Shown: positions 42,286-51,607, counted from the stretch's first letter. The stretch: 52,702 nucleotides of DNA from Pelagivirga sediminicola (GCF_003072125.1 NZ_QCYH01000015.1:1-52702); one strand, 5' to 3'. Notes: generated by a model from the sequence alone, not told the origin. A program made the numbers and translations.

Positions 42286-43464
42286 ATGAGCCTTGCCAGC
42301 GAAAAAACGGGCGGTTCGGTACACGGCGACACGCCGCCAGGTACGCAAGCAGGTGCCGCCATCTGCGTTCCGGATCTCCGCGAGGGCCGGGGCGCGTTCC
42401 AGCTTTTCTTCGAAGGCGATGCTCTTTTCGACGCAATGACCGGGGCGATTGAAAGCGCACAGTGCGACATCCGGATGGAATCCTACATATTCGCGGCCGA
42501 CGAGATTGGCGCCCGCTTTGTTGCCGCGCTCGGGGCCAAGGCCCGCTCGGGGATTGACGTCCAACTGCACCTCGACGCTTTCGGCGCCGGCCAGCGGGGT
42601 TTCCGGAAGTTCAGGCGTGAACTCGAACGGAACGGAGTCCGGTTCCGTTGGTTCAGACCGTTTCGCGCCCGGCACCCTCTGCACTACCTCCAGCGCAACC
42701 ATCGAAAGCTTTTGGTTGTGGATGGCCGGGAAGCATTCCTGGGCGGCTTCAACATCCGCCGCCTGAACTCGCGTCGGCTGCATGGAGAGACGCGTCAGCG
42801 CGACACCCATGTGCGCGTCTCCGGCCCACTCGCAACGCTTGCAATCGGACATTTCGACCGGCTCTGGCACGATGCACACCGGTTCCCAGCGAGCGCCATT
42901 CCCGAAGACCCCAAAGATATGGAGGCGTTGCTGGTGCCGAGCTACTCTCGCCACTGCCAACATCGTCTCGCCTGTCTGCACGCAGGATTGATTGCGAGTG
43001 CCCAGTCTCGAGTCTATCTGACGTCGCCCTATTTCGGGCCGGGGGTCATGGTTGGCCAGGCGCTCCGAGCCGCCGCGACCCGCGGCGTGGACGTACGGCT
43101 GTTGGTGCCCCGCAGGGGCGACCCGATGGTTGCGGGCTGGGCGACGCAGGCAGCCTATGCGCCGCTACTGTCCGCGGGGGTGCGGATTTATGAATATCTT
43201 CCGCGCCCATTGCACGCCAAGACCTCGGCCATCGACACAGTCTGGTCGATCGTCGGTTCGGCAAACCTTGATTACCGGAGCCTGTTCCTGAACCAGGAAC
43301 TCGTGTTGATTGCACGCGATCAAACGCTGACCGAGCAACTGCAGGCCCAATACATGGACGACCTCGCAGATGCAGAGGAAGTGACCCTTTCTGTCTGGCG
43401 CCGACGTGGCTGGCGCGCGCGCGGACTCGAAGCAATCGGCTGGACGGCGCGTCAATTGCTATAG
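42286..43464 (+). CDS. Phospholipase-D-family protein, cardiolipin synthase-like
   Basis: A 392-residue protein with two HKD motifs: HRKLLVVDG (about residue 143) with the GGFN that follows it, and HAKTSAIDTVWSIVGSANLD (about residue 312). The sequence in between matches bacterial cardiolipin synthases (FEGDALFDAMTGAIESAQ, SYIFAADEIGARF, YLTSPYFGPG). There is no N-terminal membrane pair as in ClsA, so it resembles the ClsB/ClsC type. It probably joins phosphatidylglycerol or phosphatidylethanolamine into cardiolipin or remodels envelope lipids. ATG 42286 is chosen; GTG 42277 is possible. Confidence 0.9.
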   Translation: MSLASEKTGGSVHGDTPPGTQAGAAICVPDLREGRGAFQLFFEGDALFDAMTGAIESAQCDIRMESYIFAADEIGARFVAALGAKARSGIDVQLHLDAFGAGQRGFRKFRRELERNGVRFRWFRPFRARHPLHYLQRNHRKLLVVDGREAFLGGFNIRRLNSRRLHGETRQRDTHVRVSGPLATLAIGHFDRLWHDAHRFPASAIPEDPKDMEALLVPSYSRHCQHRLACLHAGLIASAQSRVYLTSPYFGPGVMVGQALRAAATRGVDVRLLVPRRGDPMVAGWATQAAYAPLLSAGVRIYEYLPRPLHAKTSAIDTVWSIVGSANLDYRSLFLNQELVLIARDQTLTEQLQAQYMDDLADAEEVTLSVWRRRGWRARGLEAIGWTARQLL

Positions 43465-43492
43465 ACGAAATCTTCCGAAGCCGACAACCGAT

Positions 43493-44296
43493 CTATGGCG
43501 TCGCGACGACGCCTGCCCAGTACTGATCGAGGCGATGGCGCCAGCCCTCGTCGAAGCTCGCCGCAAAATTTTGCCGCTCCACCTTGGGTGCCGCCATGAA
43601 GGCTTCGGGCGAGACATCAAGCACGTAGATCTCGTGATCCTCGGTGGCCCGCAGATCGGTCCAGCGCACGGCGATCAACTCCTCGCCCAATCCCAGAAAC
43701 CCGCCTCGGGAGGCCAATACATATGCGATCGTCTGCCGTTGCGGATCAAGTATAACGTCCTTGATTTCACCTAACATCGTGTCGTCGGCGGTGCGGAGAT
43801 CCGCATCGATGACCACGTCCGCACGCATCAGCCTGCCCATCTCGGTCACCGGTACAGCCTTTGCCAAATGGGCGCGCCGCCACGCCGTCCGGGCCTCCGG
43901 ATTTTCGGTTTCAGATCCGACCGGCTCGTCATGCGCCTCATAAATTTTCCGCATGGACGCGAGCACCATCTGGCAGGCTTTTTCATCGCCTGCGAGGGCA
44001 TATACCCCGGCTGCGTCGCGCAGCACCTGCATCTGCTGGCGCGGCGTGCCGATCAGGCCATAACCCGTCTTGTATCCGGCATATCCGCCAATATAGCCGC
44101 CTGGCGCCAATACACCGAACCCAGTCCTTGCCAACTCGTCCTCGAACGCCAGCAGATCATTCTGACACTGCAGGATCTCCTGTCCCTCGGAAACAGTCGC
44201 GTCAGGAAGCGCTTCAACATCCGCCGCGCGAACGGCGAATGGGAGGCTCGCTACCGAAACGATCATCGTGGATAAAAATAGCTTTATTGGCCGCAT
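43493..44296 (-). CDS. Exported PRC-barrel protein
   Basis: A 267-residue protein with a signal peptide (MRPIKLFLSTMIVSVASLPFAVRA). A Gly-rich stretch (GVLAPGGYIGGYAGYKTGYG) and a helical region come first. A PRC-barrel domain (about residues 155-235) reads MGRLMRADVVIDADLRTADDTMLGEIKDVILDPQRQTIAYVLASRGGFLGLGEELIAVRW (in part). Such exported PRC proteins are common in Rhodobacteraceae, with no firm role. It is convergent with the phospholipase-D-like gene. Confidence 0.85.
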   Translation of the reverse strand: MRPIKLFLSTMIVSVASLPFAVRAADVEALPDATVSEGQEILQCQNDLLAFEDELARTGFGVLAPGGYIGGYAGYKTGYGLIGTPRQQMQVLRDAAGVYALAGDEKACQMVLASMRKIYEAHDEPVGSETENPEARTAWRRAHLAKAVPVTEMGRLMRADVVIDADLRTADDTMLGEIKDVILDPQRQTIAYVLASRGGFLGLGEELIAVRWTDLRATEDHEIYVLDVSPEAFMAAPKVERQNFAASFDEGWRHRLDQYWAGVVATP

Positions 44297-44575
44297 GAGA
44301 ACATCCTTTCCTTGATCACTATCCGTCCGGCGATCGGCTGAACTCCGGGCGCCCTATTCGAAGGACGTACTTCAAGCCGACTTCTTACACTTTAGTTTTC
44401 ATGCAGCGTTGCCTTCAGTGGCCGAGCGAGCTGGAAAACCAGGCTGATCGCGGATTAGTCCAGGTCAGACTGTAATGGTTCCGGGATCACTGCGTCTCCT
44501 AAAGAGAAGATGCTGCTCTCTGTGTCTTCTAAAACTGTGGGGCCGCTGAGAAACTCGGAAAAGAAGGAGGGGAAG

Positions 44576-45352
44576 ATGGAACGCTTGAACAATAAAGTGG
44601 CGATCGTCACCGGCGCGGCCTTGGGGCTCGGGGCGGCGACGGCGCAATTGCTGGCGCGCGAGGGTGCCAAAGTGGTGCTGACCGACATCAAGGATACCGA
44701 GGGAGAAGCGGTGGCGCGGGCCATCACGGAGGGCGGCGGCGAGGCAATCTATCTCCATCACGACGTCGCCGAGGAAAGCGCCTGGGAGCGAGTGATGATC
44801 GCCACACTTGAGCACTTCGGTCGCCTCGACGTGCTCGTCAACAATGCGGGCGTCGGCTGGGGCGGGCCACCGGAGGAAGAGACGCTGGAACGCTGGCGAA
44901 CACTCATGAGCATCAACCTCGACGGAGTCTTCCTCGGCACCAAGCATGCGATTCTGACGATGAAACGCAACGAACCGGCGGGTGGCGCGGTCATTAACAT
45001 ATCGTCGATCGAAGGTCTGGTCGGCGACCCCAATCTCGGCGCTTACAACGCCTCGAAAGGTGGGGTCAGGCTTTACACCAAGTCGGTTGCGCTCTATTGC
45101 GCCAAGGAGCGGTTGGGCATTAGAGTAAACTCGATCCACCCCGGCTACATCTGGACGCCGATGGTCGAGAATTACCTTGCCGAGCACGGCGACGTCTCGG
45201 AGGGTCGCAAGGCGCTGTCTGCACTGCACCCGATCGGCCGGGTCGGCGAGCCGAACGATATCGCTTATGGTGTGGTCTATCTCGCCTCGGACGAGGCGAA
45301 GTTCGTGACCGGCGCAGAACTCGTCATCGACGGCGGATACACGGCGCAGTAA
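44576..45352 (+). CDS. Short-chain dehydrogenase/reductase (SDR)
   Basis: A 258-residue classical SDR. ATG 44576 has a strong AAGGAGGGGA site. The cofactor motif is TGAALGLGAAT (TGxxxGxG), with Asp after strand 2 (LTDIKD) favouring NAD+. NNAG follows at LVNNAGVG, the catalytic Ser is in NISSIEG, and YNASKGG contains the Tyr-x-x-x-Lys pair. It ends FVTGAELVIDGGYTAQ, typical of the family. The substrate cannot be told from sequence; related proteins oxidise secondary or cyclic alcohols. It stands alone between the PRC and transpeptidase genes. Confidence 0.9.
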   Translation: MERLNNKVAIVTGAALGLGAATAQLLAREGAKVVLTDIKDTEGEAVARAITEGGGEAIYLHHDVAEESAWERVMIATLEHFGRLDVLVNNAGVGWGGPPEEETLERWRTLMSINLDGVFLGTKHAILTMKRNEPAGGAVINISSIEGLVGDPNLGAYNASKGGVRLYTKSVALYCAKERLGIRVNSIHPGYIWTPMVENYLAEHGDVSEGRKALSALHPIGRVGEPNDIAYGVVYLASDEAKFVTGAELVIDGGYTAQ

Positions 45353-45537
45353 CGCCGGGCATCCGCTTGCGATTAGGATGCACAGATTTGGCCGAGGCGC
45401 TTGTGCGGTCGGGGGCGGACTCGCTCCCGAGCACGGGGGCAGGAGATAGAGCGGTGACAATAAACACATCGTCCCTGTTCATTTGATCGCTCGGATAGGT
45501 TTCCACCTGGTGGAATTGAACGGGGGTCGCGCTGGCG

Positions 45538-46125
45538 TTAGACTAGGGACGGATATAAAACAATCCGTGTGCCCATCGGCACGCGGTTATAGAGATTGAC
45601 CATCTGATCGTTGATCAGCCTCGCGCATCCGTTCGAGACCCGGCGTCGCAAGGTCGAGGGATCATTGGTGCCGTGGATCCGCAGAAACGTGTCACCGCGT
45701 TCGGGCGTGAACAGATAGAGCGCCCGGGCGCCAAGCGGGTTGTTCAGTCCGCCCGGCATTCCGTCCGTCCATTTGGAGTAAAGCTCGGGCTCACGGCGCA
45801 GCATTCCCAGTGTCGGCGTCCAACTGGGCCATTCCTTCTTGGCGCCCACATGGAATTCACCTGCCTCATAAAGGCCCGGGCGTCCGATGCCGACCACATA
45901 GCGCAGTGCCCTGTTGCCCGGCAGCGTCCAGTAGAGCGCGAATTCATCGGGGTTGACGTGTATTTCATACGGCACAAAGTTGCCCGCAATGGGCACGACC
46001 CTTGGCAGCATTTCTTCTGGTAGATCGTAGTCCGGTAACTGCTTTACCGGGTGGGCTGCCGCGTTTCTCGCTGAAAACACCGTTGCGGCCGCCGCAAGCC
46101 CTGTAATGAATTCTCTTCTCCTCAT
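45538..46125 (-). CDS. L,D-transpeptidase (YkuD family), Tat-exported
   Basis: A 195-residue protein with a twin-arginine signal (MRRREFITGLAAAATVFSA); ATG 46125 begins right at that signal. The YkuD domain has the active site HGTNDPSTLRRRVSNGCARLINDQMVNLYNRVP (in part), i.e. the HxxN...S-N-G-C-x-R motif with the catalytic Cys. These enzymes cross-link peptidoglycan or attach lipoproteins. It follows ccmI by 16 bp on the same strand, so it may be read through from the ccm operon. The link between cytochrome maturation and this enzyme is not obvious. Confidence 0.9.
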   Translation of the reverse strand: MRRREFITGLAAAATVFSARNAAAHPVKQLPDYDLPEEMLPRVVPIAGNFVPYEIHVNPDEFALYWTLPGNRALRYVVGIGRPGLYEAGEFHVGAKKEWPSWTPTLGMLRREPELYSKWTDGMPGGLNNPLGARALYLFTPERGDTFLRIHGTNDPSTLRRRVSNGCARLINDQMVNLYNRVPMGTRIVLYPSLV

Positions 46126-46141
46126 GCTCGCTGCCTCCACG

Positions 46142-47308
46142 TCACTGTTCGGGACCGGTCAACGCCTCTCGTATGGTTTGTCTGCGAGGATCATCATTGG
46201 GCAAGGTTTGAGCCAACCTCTCCGCTTTACCATAAGCTACCTGCGCCTTTTGTGTGTCGCCCAAGACCTGATAGGCGTCGGCCAGCCGCAGCCACCCGTC
46301 CAGATCATCTGGCGCGCTTTCCAGTCGGTTCGCCAATCGATCAACCATCGACCGGATGAACGTATCACGTTCGCTCTGGCTCATCTCGGCGGCCGCGGCC
46401 ATGTCGTCCTCGGTCGGCCCTGATGACGGGGCAGCGTCCATCGGTGCGATGGAGGTCAGTCTGACAACGTCACGTCCAAGCGTATCGCCGATCCGATTGG
46501 CCTGTGCGACGAAAAGCTCCACCCAGGATTCCGATCCTGTCGCGGCATCCAGCCGGGCAAGGAGCAGGTCGTGCGCCTCTTTGCTGTCGCCCGCCTGATC
46601 AAGCGCGATGGCCTCATAGTAGGACGCAGCAGGATTCGCCGGGTCCATCTGTCGTGCGCGGGCGATGACGGTGCGGGCATCCGGGGTCACGATGCCTTCC
46701 TCGGCTGCGATCAGCGCCTCGGCGTATTGGGACAAAATCGCCGAGGTCACATCTTTACGCTCGGTGACATTTGCGATGGCTGCCGCCGCGTCGGAATAGC
46801 GTTCCATACGCATGTATGTCTGCGCCAGCAGCATCCAGCCCTCGGTTGGGCCGCCATTCGGGTCATTTTTCAACCGCTCCAGCAGACGCTCCGTCAGATC
46901 GGCGATTTCGACCCGCTGGGTGCGCTCATCTTCACGGTCAGCGAAGGTCATGCTGGGCATTTGCGGCGAACCAAGTGACGCATAGAGCGCCCCGGCGGTC
47001 GCAGGAACGGCGAGGGCCACGACCACCAAAAGTGCCTGACCGCTCTTGATTCCATCCATGCGTTTGGTTTCTGGGAGACGGGAAAGCGCCAGAAGACGGC
47101 GCTTGATTTCGACACGGGCTGCCTGGGCTTCAGCTGCGGAAATCAAGCCGCGTTCGTGATCGGCGTCGACCTCGCGCAACTGATCGGCAAGGATCGAGAC
47201 CGAGCCGGCCTGGCGGTTGGCCATTTCCGTTTTCGCGCCGAACAGCGGCAGTACCATGAAAAGCGCGGCCGCGACGGCCAGCGCAGAAAAAATACCCCAG
47301 AGCATCAT
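46142..47308 (-). CDS. ccmI: CcmI, cytochrome c maturation chaperone
   Basis: A 388-residue protein with two membrane helices at the start (MLWGIFSALAVAAALFMVLP; then ALLVVVALAVPATAGALYASLG near residue 115) and a cytoplasmic loop between them. The C-terminal periplasmic part is made of tetratricopeptide repeats (AEGWMLLAQTYMRMERYSDAAAA-like; GWLRLADAYQVLGDTQKAQVAYGKAERLA, in part), which hold the apocytochrome tail. It overlaps ccmH by 4 bp. Same-strand order ccmF-ccmG-ccmH-ccmI is standard for the late part of system I. Confidence 0.92.
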   Translation of the reverse strand: MMLWGIFSALAVAAALFMVLPLFGAKTEMANRQAGSVSILADQLREVDADHERGLISAAEAQAARVEIKRRLLALSRLPETKRMDGIKSGQALLVVVALAVPATAGALYASLGSPQMPSMTFADREDERTQRVEIADLTERLLERLKNDPNGGPTEGWMLLAQTYMRMERYSDAAAAIANVTERKDVTSAILSQYAEALIAAEEGIVTPDARTVIARARQMDPANPAASYYEAIALDQAGDSKEAHDLLLARLDAATGSESWVELFVAQANRIGDTLGRDVVRLTSIAPMDAAPSSGPTEDDMAAAAEMSQSERDTFIRSMVDRLANRLESAPDDLDGWLRLADAYQVLGDTQKAQVAYGKAERLAQTLPNDDPRRQTIREALTGPEQ

Positions 47309-47781
47309 GGATCACTCCTGTTTTCTTGCGCCAGAAGTTCAGCAACGGCGGACTCTTCGGAGTCGCTCAGGGCTTCATTCGGGCGGCGCGTCCGAGCTCG
47401 GGACAGAATTAGGATGCTTACCCCTATTCCGAAGAGCAGAAAAACGCCGGGGGCGAGCCAGAGCGCGTAAGTGGACGGCTTGAACGGCGGCTTCAGAAGG
47501 ACGAAATCACCATAGCGGGCCTGAATGAAGTCGAGTGCCTGCTGGTTCGTATCGCCTGCAATCAGCCGTTCCCGGACCAGCAGGCGCAGATCGCGAGCAA
47601 CGCCGGCATTCGAACTGTCAATATTCTCGTTCTGGCAGACGACGCAACGCAGGTCTTTCGAGATATCCCGCGCCCGCGCCTCCAGCACCGGATCGTCCAG
47701 TATCTCGTCCGGCTCTACCGCCGCCACAGCAAAGGGCAGGATGAAAAGTATCAAGGTTGCGAACAGCGTTTTCCGTATCAT
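47305..47781 (-). CDS. ccmH: CcmH, apocytochrome thiol reductase
   Basis: A 158-residue protein with a signal peptide (TLFATLILFILPFAVAA), the thioredoxin-like redox motif LRCVVCQN (RCVVC) at residues 45-52, the family block SNAGVARDLRLLVRERL, YGDFVLLKPPF, and a C-terminal membrane helix (LWLAPGVFLLFGIGVSILIL). It keeps the heme-binding cysteines reduced together with CcmG. Overlaps of 4 bp on both sides show a tight operon. Confidence 0.94.
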   Translation of the reverse strand: MIRKTLFATLILFILPFAVAAVEPDEILDDPVLEARARDISKDLRCVVCQNENIDSSNAGVARDLRLLVRERLIAGDTNQQALDFIQARYGDFVLLKPPFKPSTYALWLAPGVFLLFGIGVSILILSRARTRRPNEALSDSEESAVAELLAQENRSDP

Positions 47782-48341
47782 GTGCGCGGCGCCTTCGTAG
47801 CGCGGGCCTCTGCCAGCGCCGTAGAAAATTCCGCTTCTGCTTCGGGGCCGACGACCGGACCGACATAGCGGTACAGTACGGTGCCAGCGCCGGAGACGAT
47901 GAAGGTTTCAGGCACGCCTGAGATACCCCATTCGATTCCGGCGCGTCCGTTCAGGTCCGATCCTATCCGCTCATAGGGGTTGCCCAGATCATCCAGCCAG
48001 GCACGGGCCTCCTCGGGCTTGTCCTTGTAGTTGATGCCCATGAGCCGCACGCCGTCGCGTTCGACCATCCGCGTCAGAACCGCGTGTTCGGCTCGGCAAG
48101 GTACGCACCATGAAGCAAAGACATTCACCACCACTGGCCCCGGATTCCCTGTCAGATCCGTCCGGGCAAGACCGGGAATATTCATGCCCGCAACAGGCGC
48201 CAGGTCGAATTCAGGGACCTGCTGGGAAATGAGAACCGAAGGAATTTCGTTTGGGTCCCGATCAGGGTTCAATCCCCACAGAAAAAAGCCGCCAACCATC
48301 AGTGCGACCAGGATCGGTAGGGCTGCGAGAATACGTGTCAT
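47778..48341 (-). CDS. ccmG: CcmG/DsbE, thiol:disulfide interchange protein
   Basis: A 187-residue membrane-anchored thioredoxin. ATG 48341 starts the anchor (ILAALPILVALMVGGFFLWG). The active site is ASWCVPCRAEH (WCVPC) and the GVPETF cis-Pro region follows (GISGVPETFIVS). It reduces CcmH or apocytochrome c in the periplasm. A start at 48458 would run through the end of ccmF and is unlikely. Four bases separate it from ccmF. Confidence 0.94.
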   Translation of the reverse strand: MTRILAALPILVALMVGGFFLWGLNPDRDPNEIPSVLISQQVPEFDLAPVAGMNIPGLARTDLTGNPGPVVVNVFASWCVPCRAEHAVLTRMVERDGVRLMGINYKDKPEEARAWLDDLGNPYERIGSDLNGRAGIEWGISGVPETFIVSGAGTVLYRYVGPVVGPEAEAEFSTALAEARATKAPRT

Positions 48342-48345
48342 CAAA

Positions 48346-50346
48346 TCACTCCGCTGGGGTCGCTTGTGCGGCAGGTGTGATCGCACGTCGCGGAGCGCCC
48401 ACGCGCAATCGTCGGTCAGACAGTGAAAGACCTCCGCCGAGAACCAGCATTGCGGCACCGATCCAGATAAAATTCACCAGCGGCTCATAGAGAATACGCA
48501 GGGTCCATGCACCGGACGCGGCTGTGTCTTCCGAGGCTGGTTCGGCCAGAGAGGCGTAAAGATCGCCTGCGAGTGTCGAACGGATGGCGGATTCGGTCGT
48601 GCTGCTCTGTGCAACCAAATAGAACCGGCGCTCGGGGTACAGTATCGTCACCGGATCCCCATCACGGGTTACTGTAAGTGTGCCTCGATCGGCAACATAA
48701 TTGGGTCCCTGAACGCGCTCGACCCCGTCGAAGCGGACATCAAAGCCCGCAATCGCGATCTCGGCTCCGGGTTGAACGAAGACGATCTCTTCCGATTTCC
48801 ATGCGCTCGACCCGATGAAACCAAGCATTGCAACTGCCAGACCGGCATGGGCCAATGTCATGCCGTGAGATGACCGCGGCATATTGCGGGCCCGGCGCAT
48901 CGCATCTGCAAAAGGCACCTCGAAAAGCCTGATGCGGGTCGTCCACTCGCGTAGCGTCGCCAGCAATAGCCAGACAGCGATTGCAACCGACAGATAGGCA
49001 AGGACAGGTCCGCCCTCGGTCAGATACCAGACGGCGAGGCCCGATAACCCTGCAAGCACCGCGACAAAGCGAAGGCGCTGAAAGATGCCCTTCAGGTCTG
49101 CCCGTTTCCAGGACAGAAACGGGCCAAAACCCATGACAACAACAAGCGGCAGCATCATCGGAATGAAGGCCGCATTGAAGAAGGGTGGGCCGACCGAAAT
49201 TTTGGTGCCGACGACAGCTTCCATGAAAAGCGGATACAGCGTGCCGAACAGGACCGTACCTGTCGCAGCCCCCAGAAGAAGGTTATTGACGAGCAACCCC
49301 GCCTCGCGGCTGATCGGCGCGAAGAGACCGCCCCCCTCCATCGCTGGCGCGCGCCATGCATAAAGCCCGAGAGACCCGCCGATGGAAACACCCAGCAGCC
49401 CGAGAATATAGAGGCCGCGTTCGGGGTCGACCGCGAAGGCATGAACGGATGTGAGCAATCCTGAGCGCACAATGAACGTGCCCAGCAAAGACAGTGAGAA
49501 CGTGAGGATCGCCAGAAGAATCGTCCAGCTTTTGAAGGCGTCGCGCTTTTCCGTCACGATGGCCGAATGCAGAAGCGCCGTGCCCAGAAGCCAAGGCATG
49601 AAACTGACATTCTCAACCGGATCCCAAAACCACCAGCCACCCCAGCCCAGCTCATAATAGGCCCACCACGACCCCAGAGCGATACCAGCCGTCAGGCTCA
49701 TCCACGCCGCCAGTGTCCAGGGGCGAACCCGCCGTGCCCAGGCGGCATCAACCCGCCCTTCAATCAACGCTGCGACGGCGAAGGAGAAGACGATCGAGAA
49801 ACCGACATAGCCGAAATAGAGCAGCGGTGGATGCATCGCCAACCCAACATCCTGCAAAAGCGGATTGAGGTCATTGCCATCGAGCGGCGGAGGGAAAATC
49901 CGCTCGAACGGGTTGGACGTAAGTATCAGAAATGAGAGAAATCCAGTGCTGATCCACGCCTGAACCGACAGCGTTCGCGCCTTTAGCGCATCCGGAATAT
50001 TCGACCCCAGAAGCGCGACACCCGCACCGAAGGCCGCAAGGATCAAGACCCAGAGCAACAGGGAGCCCTCGTGGCTCCCCCAGGTGCCCGCGACCTTGTA
50101 GAGCATCGGTTTGAGTGAATGGGAATTTTCGACCACGTTCGCAACCGTGAAATCGCTGACAATGAAGGACCGCGTGAGGGCCAGGAACGCGATGCCGATG
50201 AAGACGAGTTGCGCGATCGATGACGCGCGCGCACTTCGCATCCACAGTAGATTACCACGCGCAGCACCCAGCACCGGTAAAATGCTTTGAACCAACGCAA
50301 TCATCAGCGCGAGAGCGAGAGCGAATTGCCCAATTTCCGGTATCAT
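48346..50346 (-). CDS. ccmF: CcmF, heme lyase subunit
   Basis: A 666-residue, polytopic membrane protein. The tryptophan-rich WWD domain is present (GWGGWWFWDPVENVSFMPWL), along with conserved histidines near GTWGSHEGSL and AMHPPLLY, RSGLLTSVHAF and SSHGMTLAHAGL. CcmF with CcmH and CcmI attaches heme to apocytochrome c. The missing partners ccmA, B, C, D and E must be encoded elsewhere, if this late module is to work. It is the first gene of the ccmFGHI block. Confidence 0.94.
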   Translation of the reverse strand: MIPEIGQFALALALMIALVQSILPVLGAARGNLLWMRSARASSIAQLVFIGIAFLALTRSFIVSDFTVANVVENSHSLKPMLYKVAGTWGSHEGSLLLWVLILAAFGAGVALLGSNIPDALKARTLSVQAWISTGFLSFLILTSNPFERIFPPPLDGNDLNPLLQDVGLAMHPPLLYFGYVGFSIVFSFAVAALIEGRVDAAWARRVRPWTLAAWMSLTAGIALGSWWAYYELGWGGWWFWDPVENVSFMPWLLGTALLHSAIVTEKRDAFKSWTILLAILTFSLSLLGTFIVRSGLLTSVHAFAVDPERGLYILGLLGVSIGGSLGLYAWRAPAMEGGGLFAPISREAGLLVNNLLLGAATGTVLFGTLYPLFMEAVVGTKISVGPPFFNAAFIPMMLPLVVVMGFGPFLSWKRADLKGIFQRLRFVAVLAGLSGLAVWYLTEGGPVLAYLSVAIAVWLLLATLREWTTRIRLFEVPFADAMRRARNMPRSSHGMTLAHAGLAVAMLGFIGSSAWKSEEIVFVQPGAEIAIAGFDVRFDGVERVQGPNYVADRGTLTVTRDGDPVTILYPERRFYLVAQSSTTESAIRSTLAGDLYASLAEPASEDTAASGAWTLRILYEPLVNFIWIGAAMLVLGGGLSLSDRRLRVGAPRRAITPAAQATPAE

Positions 50347-50463
50347 ATTTCATCTCAAATATCTGATTTTATAGAATGTAAGACTGTCCAGTGCTGGAAG
50401 GTCAACCGAGCCTTTGGGTATCGATCTCACATTATTGTCAACAGCCCCGATCTTCTCTCAATT

Positions 50464-50784
50464 TCAGCGCTCCAGATTCGCCTTGCGACGCTCGTATTCA
50501 TCCTCTTCGATTTCGCCCCGAGCGTAGCGTTCCTTTAGAATGTCGAGCGCACTTGAATTAGACGACGCGTCGGATCGGCCCGAGAAGCCTCGAACGCCCA
50601 GCACGATCAATCCGATGATCACCCCCCAAAAGACCAACATCATCAGACCGCCAAGCAGCCCGTGGCCTCCGTTCCACATCATATGACCGTATGCGCTACC
50701 CCAGTCGCCCTCCGGGGTCGCGGACGCAACATTTGCGTAAGCCGTCACCGAGATTGAAATTATCGAAAAAGTGAGGTGTTTCAT
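50464..50784 (-). CDS. SHOCT-domain membrane protein
   Basis: A 106-residue protein with a signal peptide (MKHLTFSIISISVTAYANVASA), a short His/Met/Trp segment (YGHMMWNGGHGLLGG), one membrane helix (LMMLVFWGVIIGLIVLGVRGF) and a C-terminal SHOCT motif (LDILKERYARGEIEEDEYERRKANL, in part). Small proteins of this type are commonly found with copper-resistance genes; the HMMW segment may bind copper. It follows the cupredoxin gene, separated by a strong hairpin. Confidence 0.88.
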   Translation of the reverse strand: MKHLTFSIISISVTAYANVASATPEGDWGSAYGHMMWNGGHGLLGGLMMLVFWGVIIGLIVLGVRGFSGRSDASSNSSALDILKERYARGEIEEDEYERRKANLER

Positions 50785-50841
50785 GTTGCTCTCTCGTCTT
50801 AGCCGAACCTGTTGCTTGCCGGGCCGAAGGCCTTTTCCGCT

Positions 50842-50877
50842 GGATCATGAGGGGCAGAAACCGGCCCCTCATGATCC
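50842..50877 (-). terminator. Perfect 14-bp hairpin between cupredoxin and SHOCT genes
   Basis: GGATCATGAGGGGC (50842-50855) and GCCCCTCATGATCC (50864-50877) pair perfectly, with an 8-base loop. It begins 9 bp after the cupredoxin stop. There is no T-run in the minus direction, so it may end or attenuate transcription, or protect the cupredoxin mRNA. Confidence 0.6.
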
Positions 50878-50886
50878 GAGGCAAAA

Positions 50887-51396
50887 TCAGTGCCCCGCGA
50901 ACGCAATCTTGCCGACCATGCCGCCCTCGCGGTGCCCCGGCACGTTGCAGGCAAAGCCCATTTCGGTTGTATCGGTAAAAGTCCAGACCACCTCAGCGGT
51001 CTGACCGGGTTCCAGGAGGACGCTGTTGCTTTCATCATGCATCATGCCGCCTTCCATCATCTTGGCATGGTTGAGCTTTTTCATCGTCATCATGCCGGAT
51101 TTCAGCATGTTCTTCATCTCACCCTTGTGATCGTCCCACATGGCCTTGTTGCCAAGGTTGAATTCATGAACGAGGTTTCCGTCATTGCGCACGACGAACT
51201 TGATCGTCTCGCCCGTGGCGACGGAAACGGACTTGGGCTCATACTTCATTTCGTCCATGCTGACCTCGATGACGCGGTCGACCTTGTCCGGGTCTCCTGC
51301 CTTGCCGATGGACGAGCCGTGTCCCGCACCCGCCATCGCTGATCCTGCAAAAAGGATGAGTGCAGTCGTTGCTCCGATAGATTTCATAAACGTCAT
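50887..51396 (-). CDS. Met/His-rich cupredoxin (plastocyanin/azurin family)
   Basis: A 169-residue periplasmic copper protein. ATG 51396 begins the signal peptide (FMKSIGATTALILFAGSAMAG). The cupredoxin ligands are His in GNLVHEFNLG, then Cys, His and Met in FACNVPGHREGGMVGKI. Between the two ligand blocks is a long Met- and His-rich insert (MWDDHKGEMKNML, GMMTMKKLNHAKMMEGGMMHDE) that could bind Cu(I). This combination is typical of copper-resistance clusters. It is divergent from the small exported protein at 51608 and close to the CopA-type oxidase gene, so they are probably co-regulated. Confidence 0.92.
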   Translation of the reverse strand: MTFMKSIGATTALILFAGSAMAGAGHGSSIGKAGDPDKVDRVIEVSMDEMKYEPKSVSVATGETIKFVVRNDGNLVHEFNLGNKAMWDDHKGEMKNMLKSGMMTMKKLNHAKMMEGGMMHDESNSVLLEPGQTAEVVWTFTDTTEMGFACNVPGHREGGMVGKIAFAGH

Positions 51397-51607
51397 GTTG
51401 TTTTCCTTGACTGTGTTTTGATCTGCTGGGGCAGATGATGTCGCATGCCGCGAAACCCCCTCCCCGACGTTGTGAAACGAAATCATTCCAGCGCAGGAGG
51501 GTCAACTCACCCGGCGCGGTTTTAATGTAACCAAGTGTAAGCTTGCAATTTCCGCGCGTCTGACCGATTTTTCGGCGATTGGAGAACGTCGATGTTGATG
51601 GAGTGGC

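Noticed and set aside
50821..50838. GGCC-GAA-GGCC followed by TTTT as a plus-strand terminator
   Set aside because: No plus-strand gene ends there, and a 4-bp stem is too short to claim a terminator.
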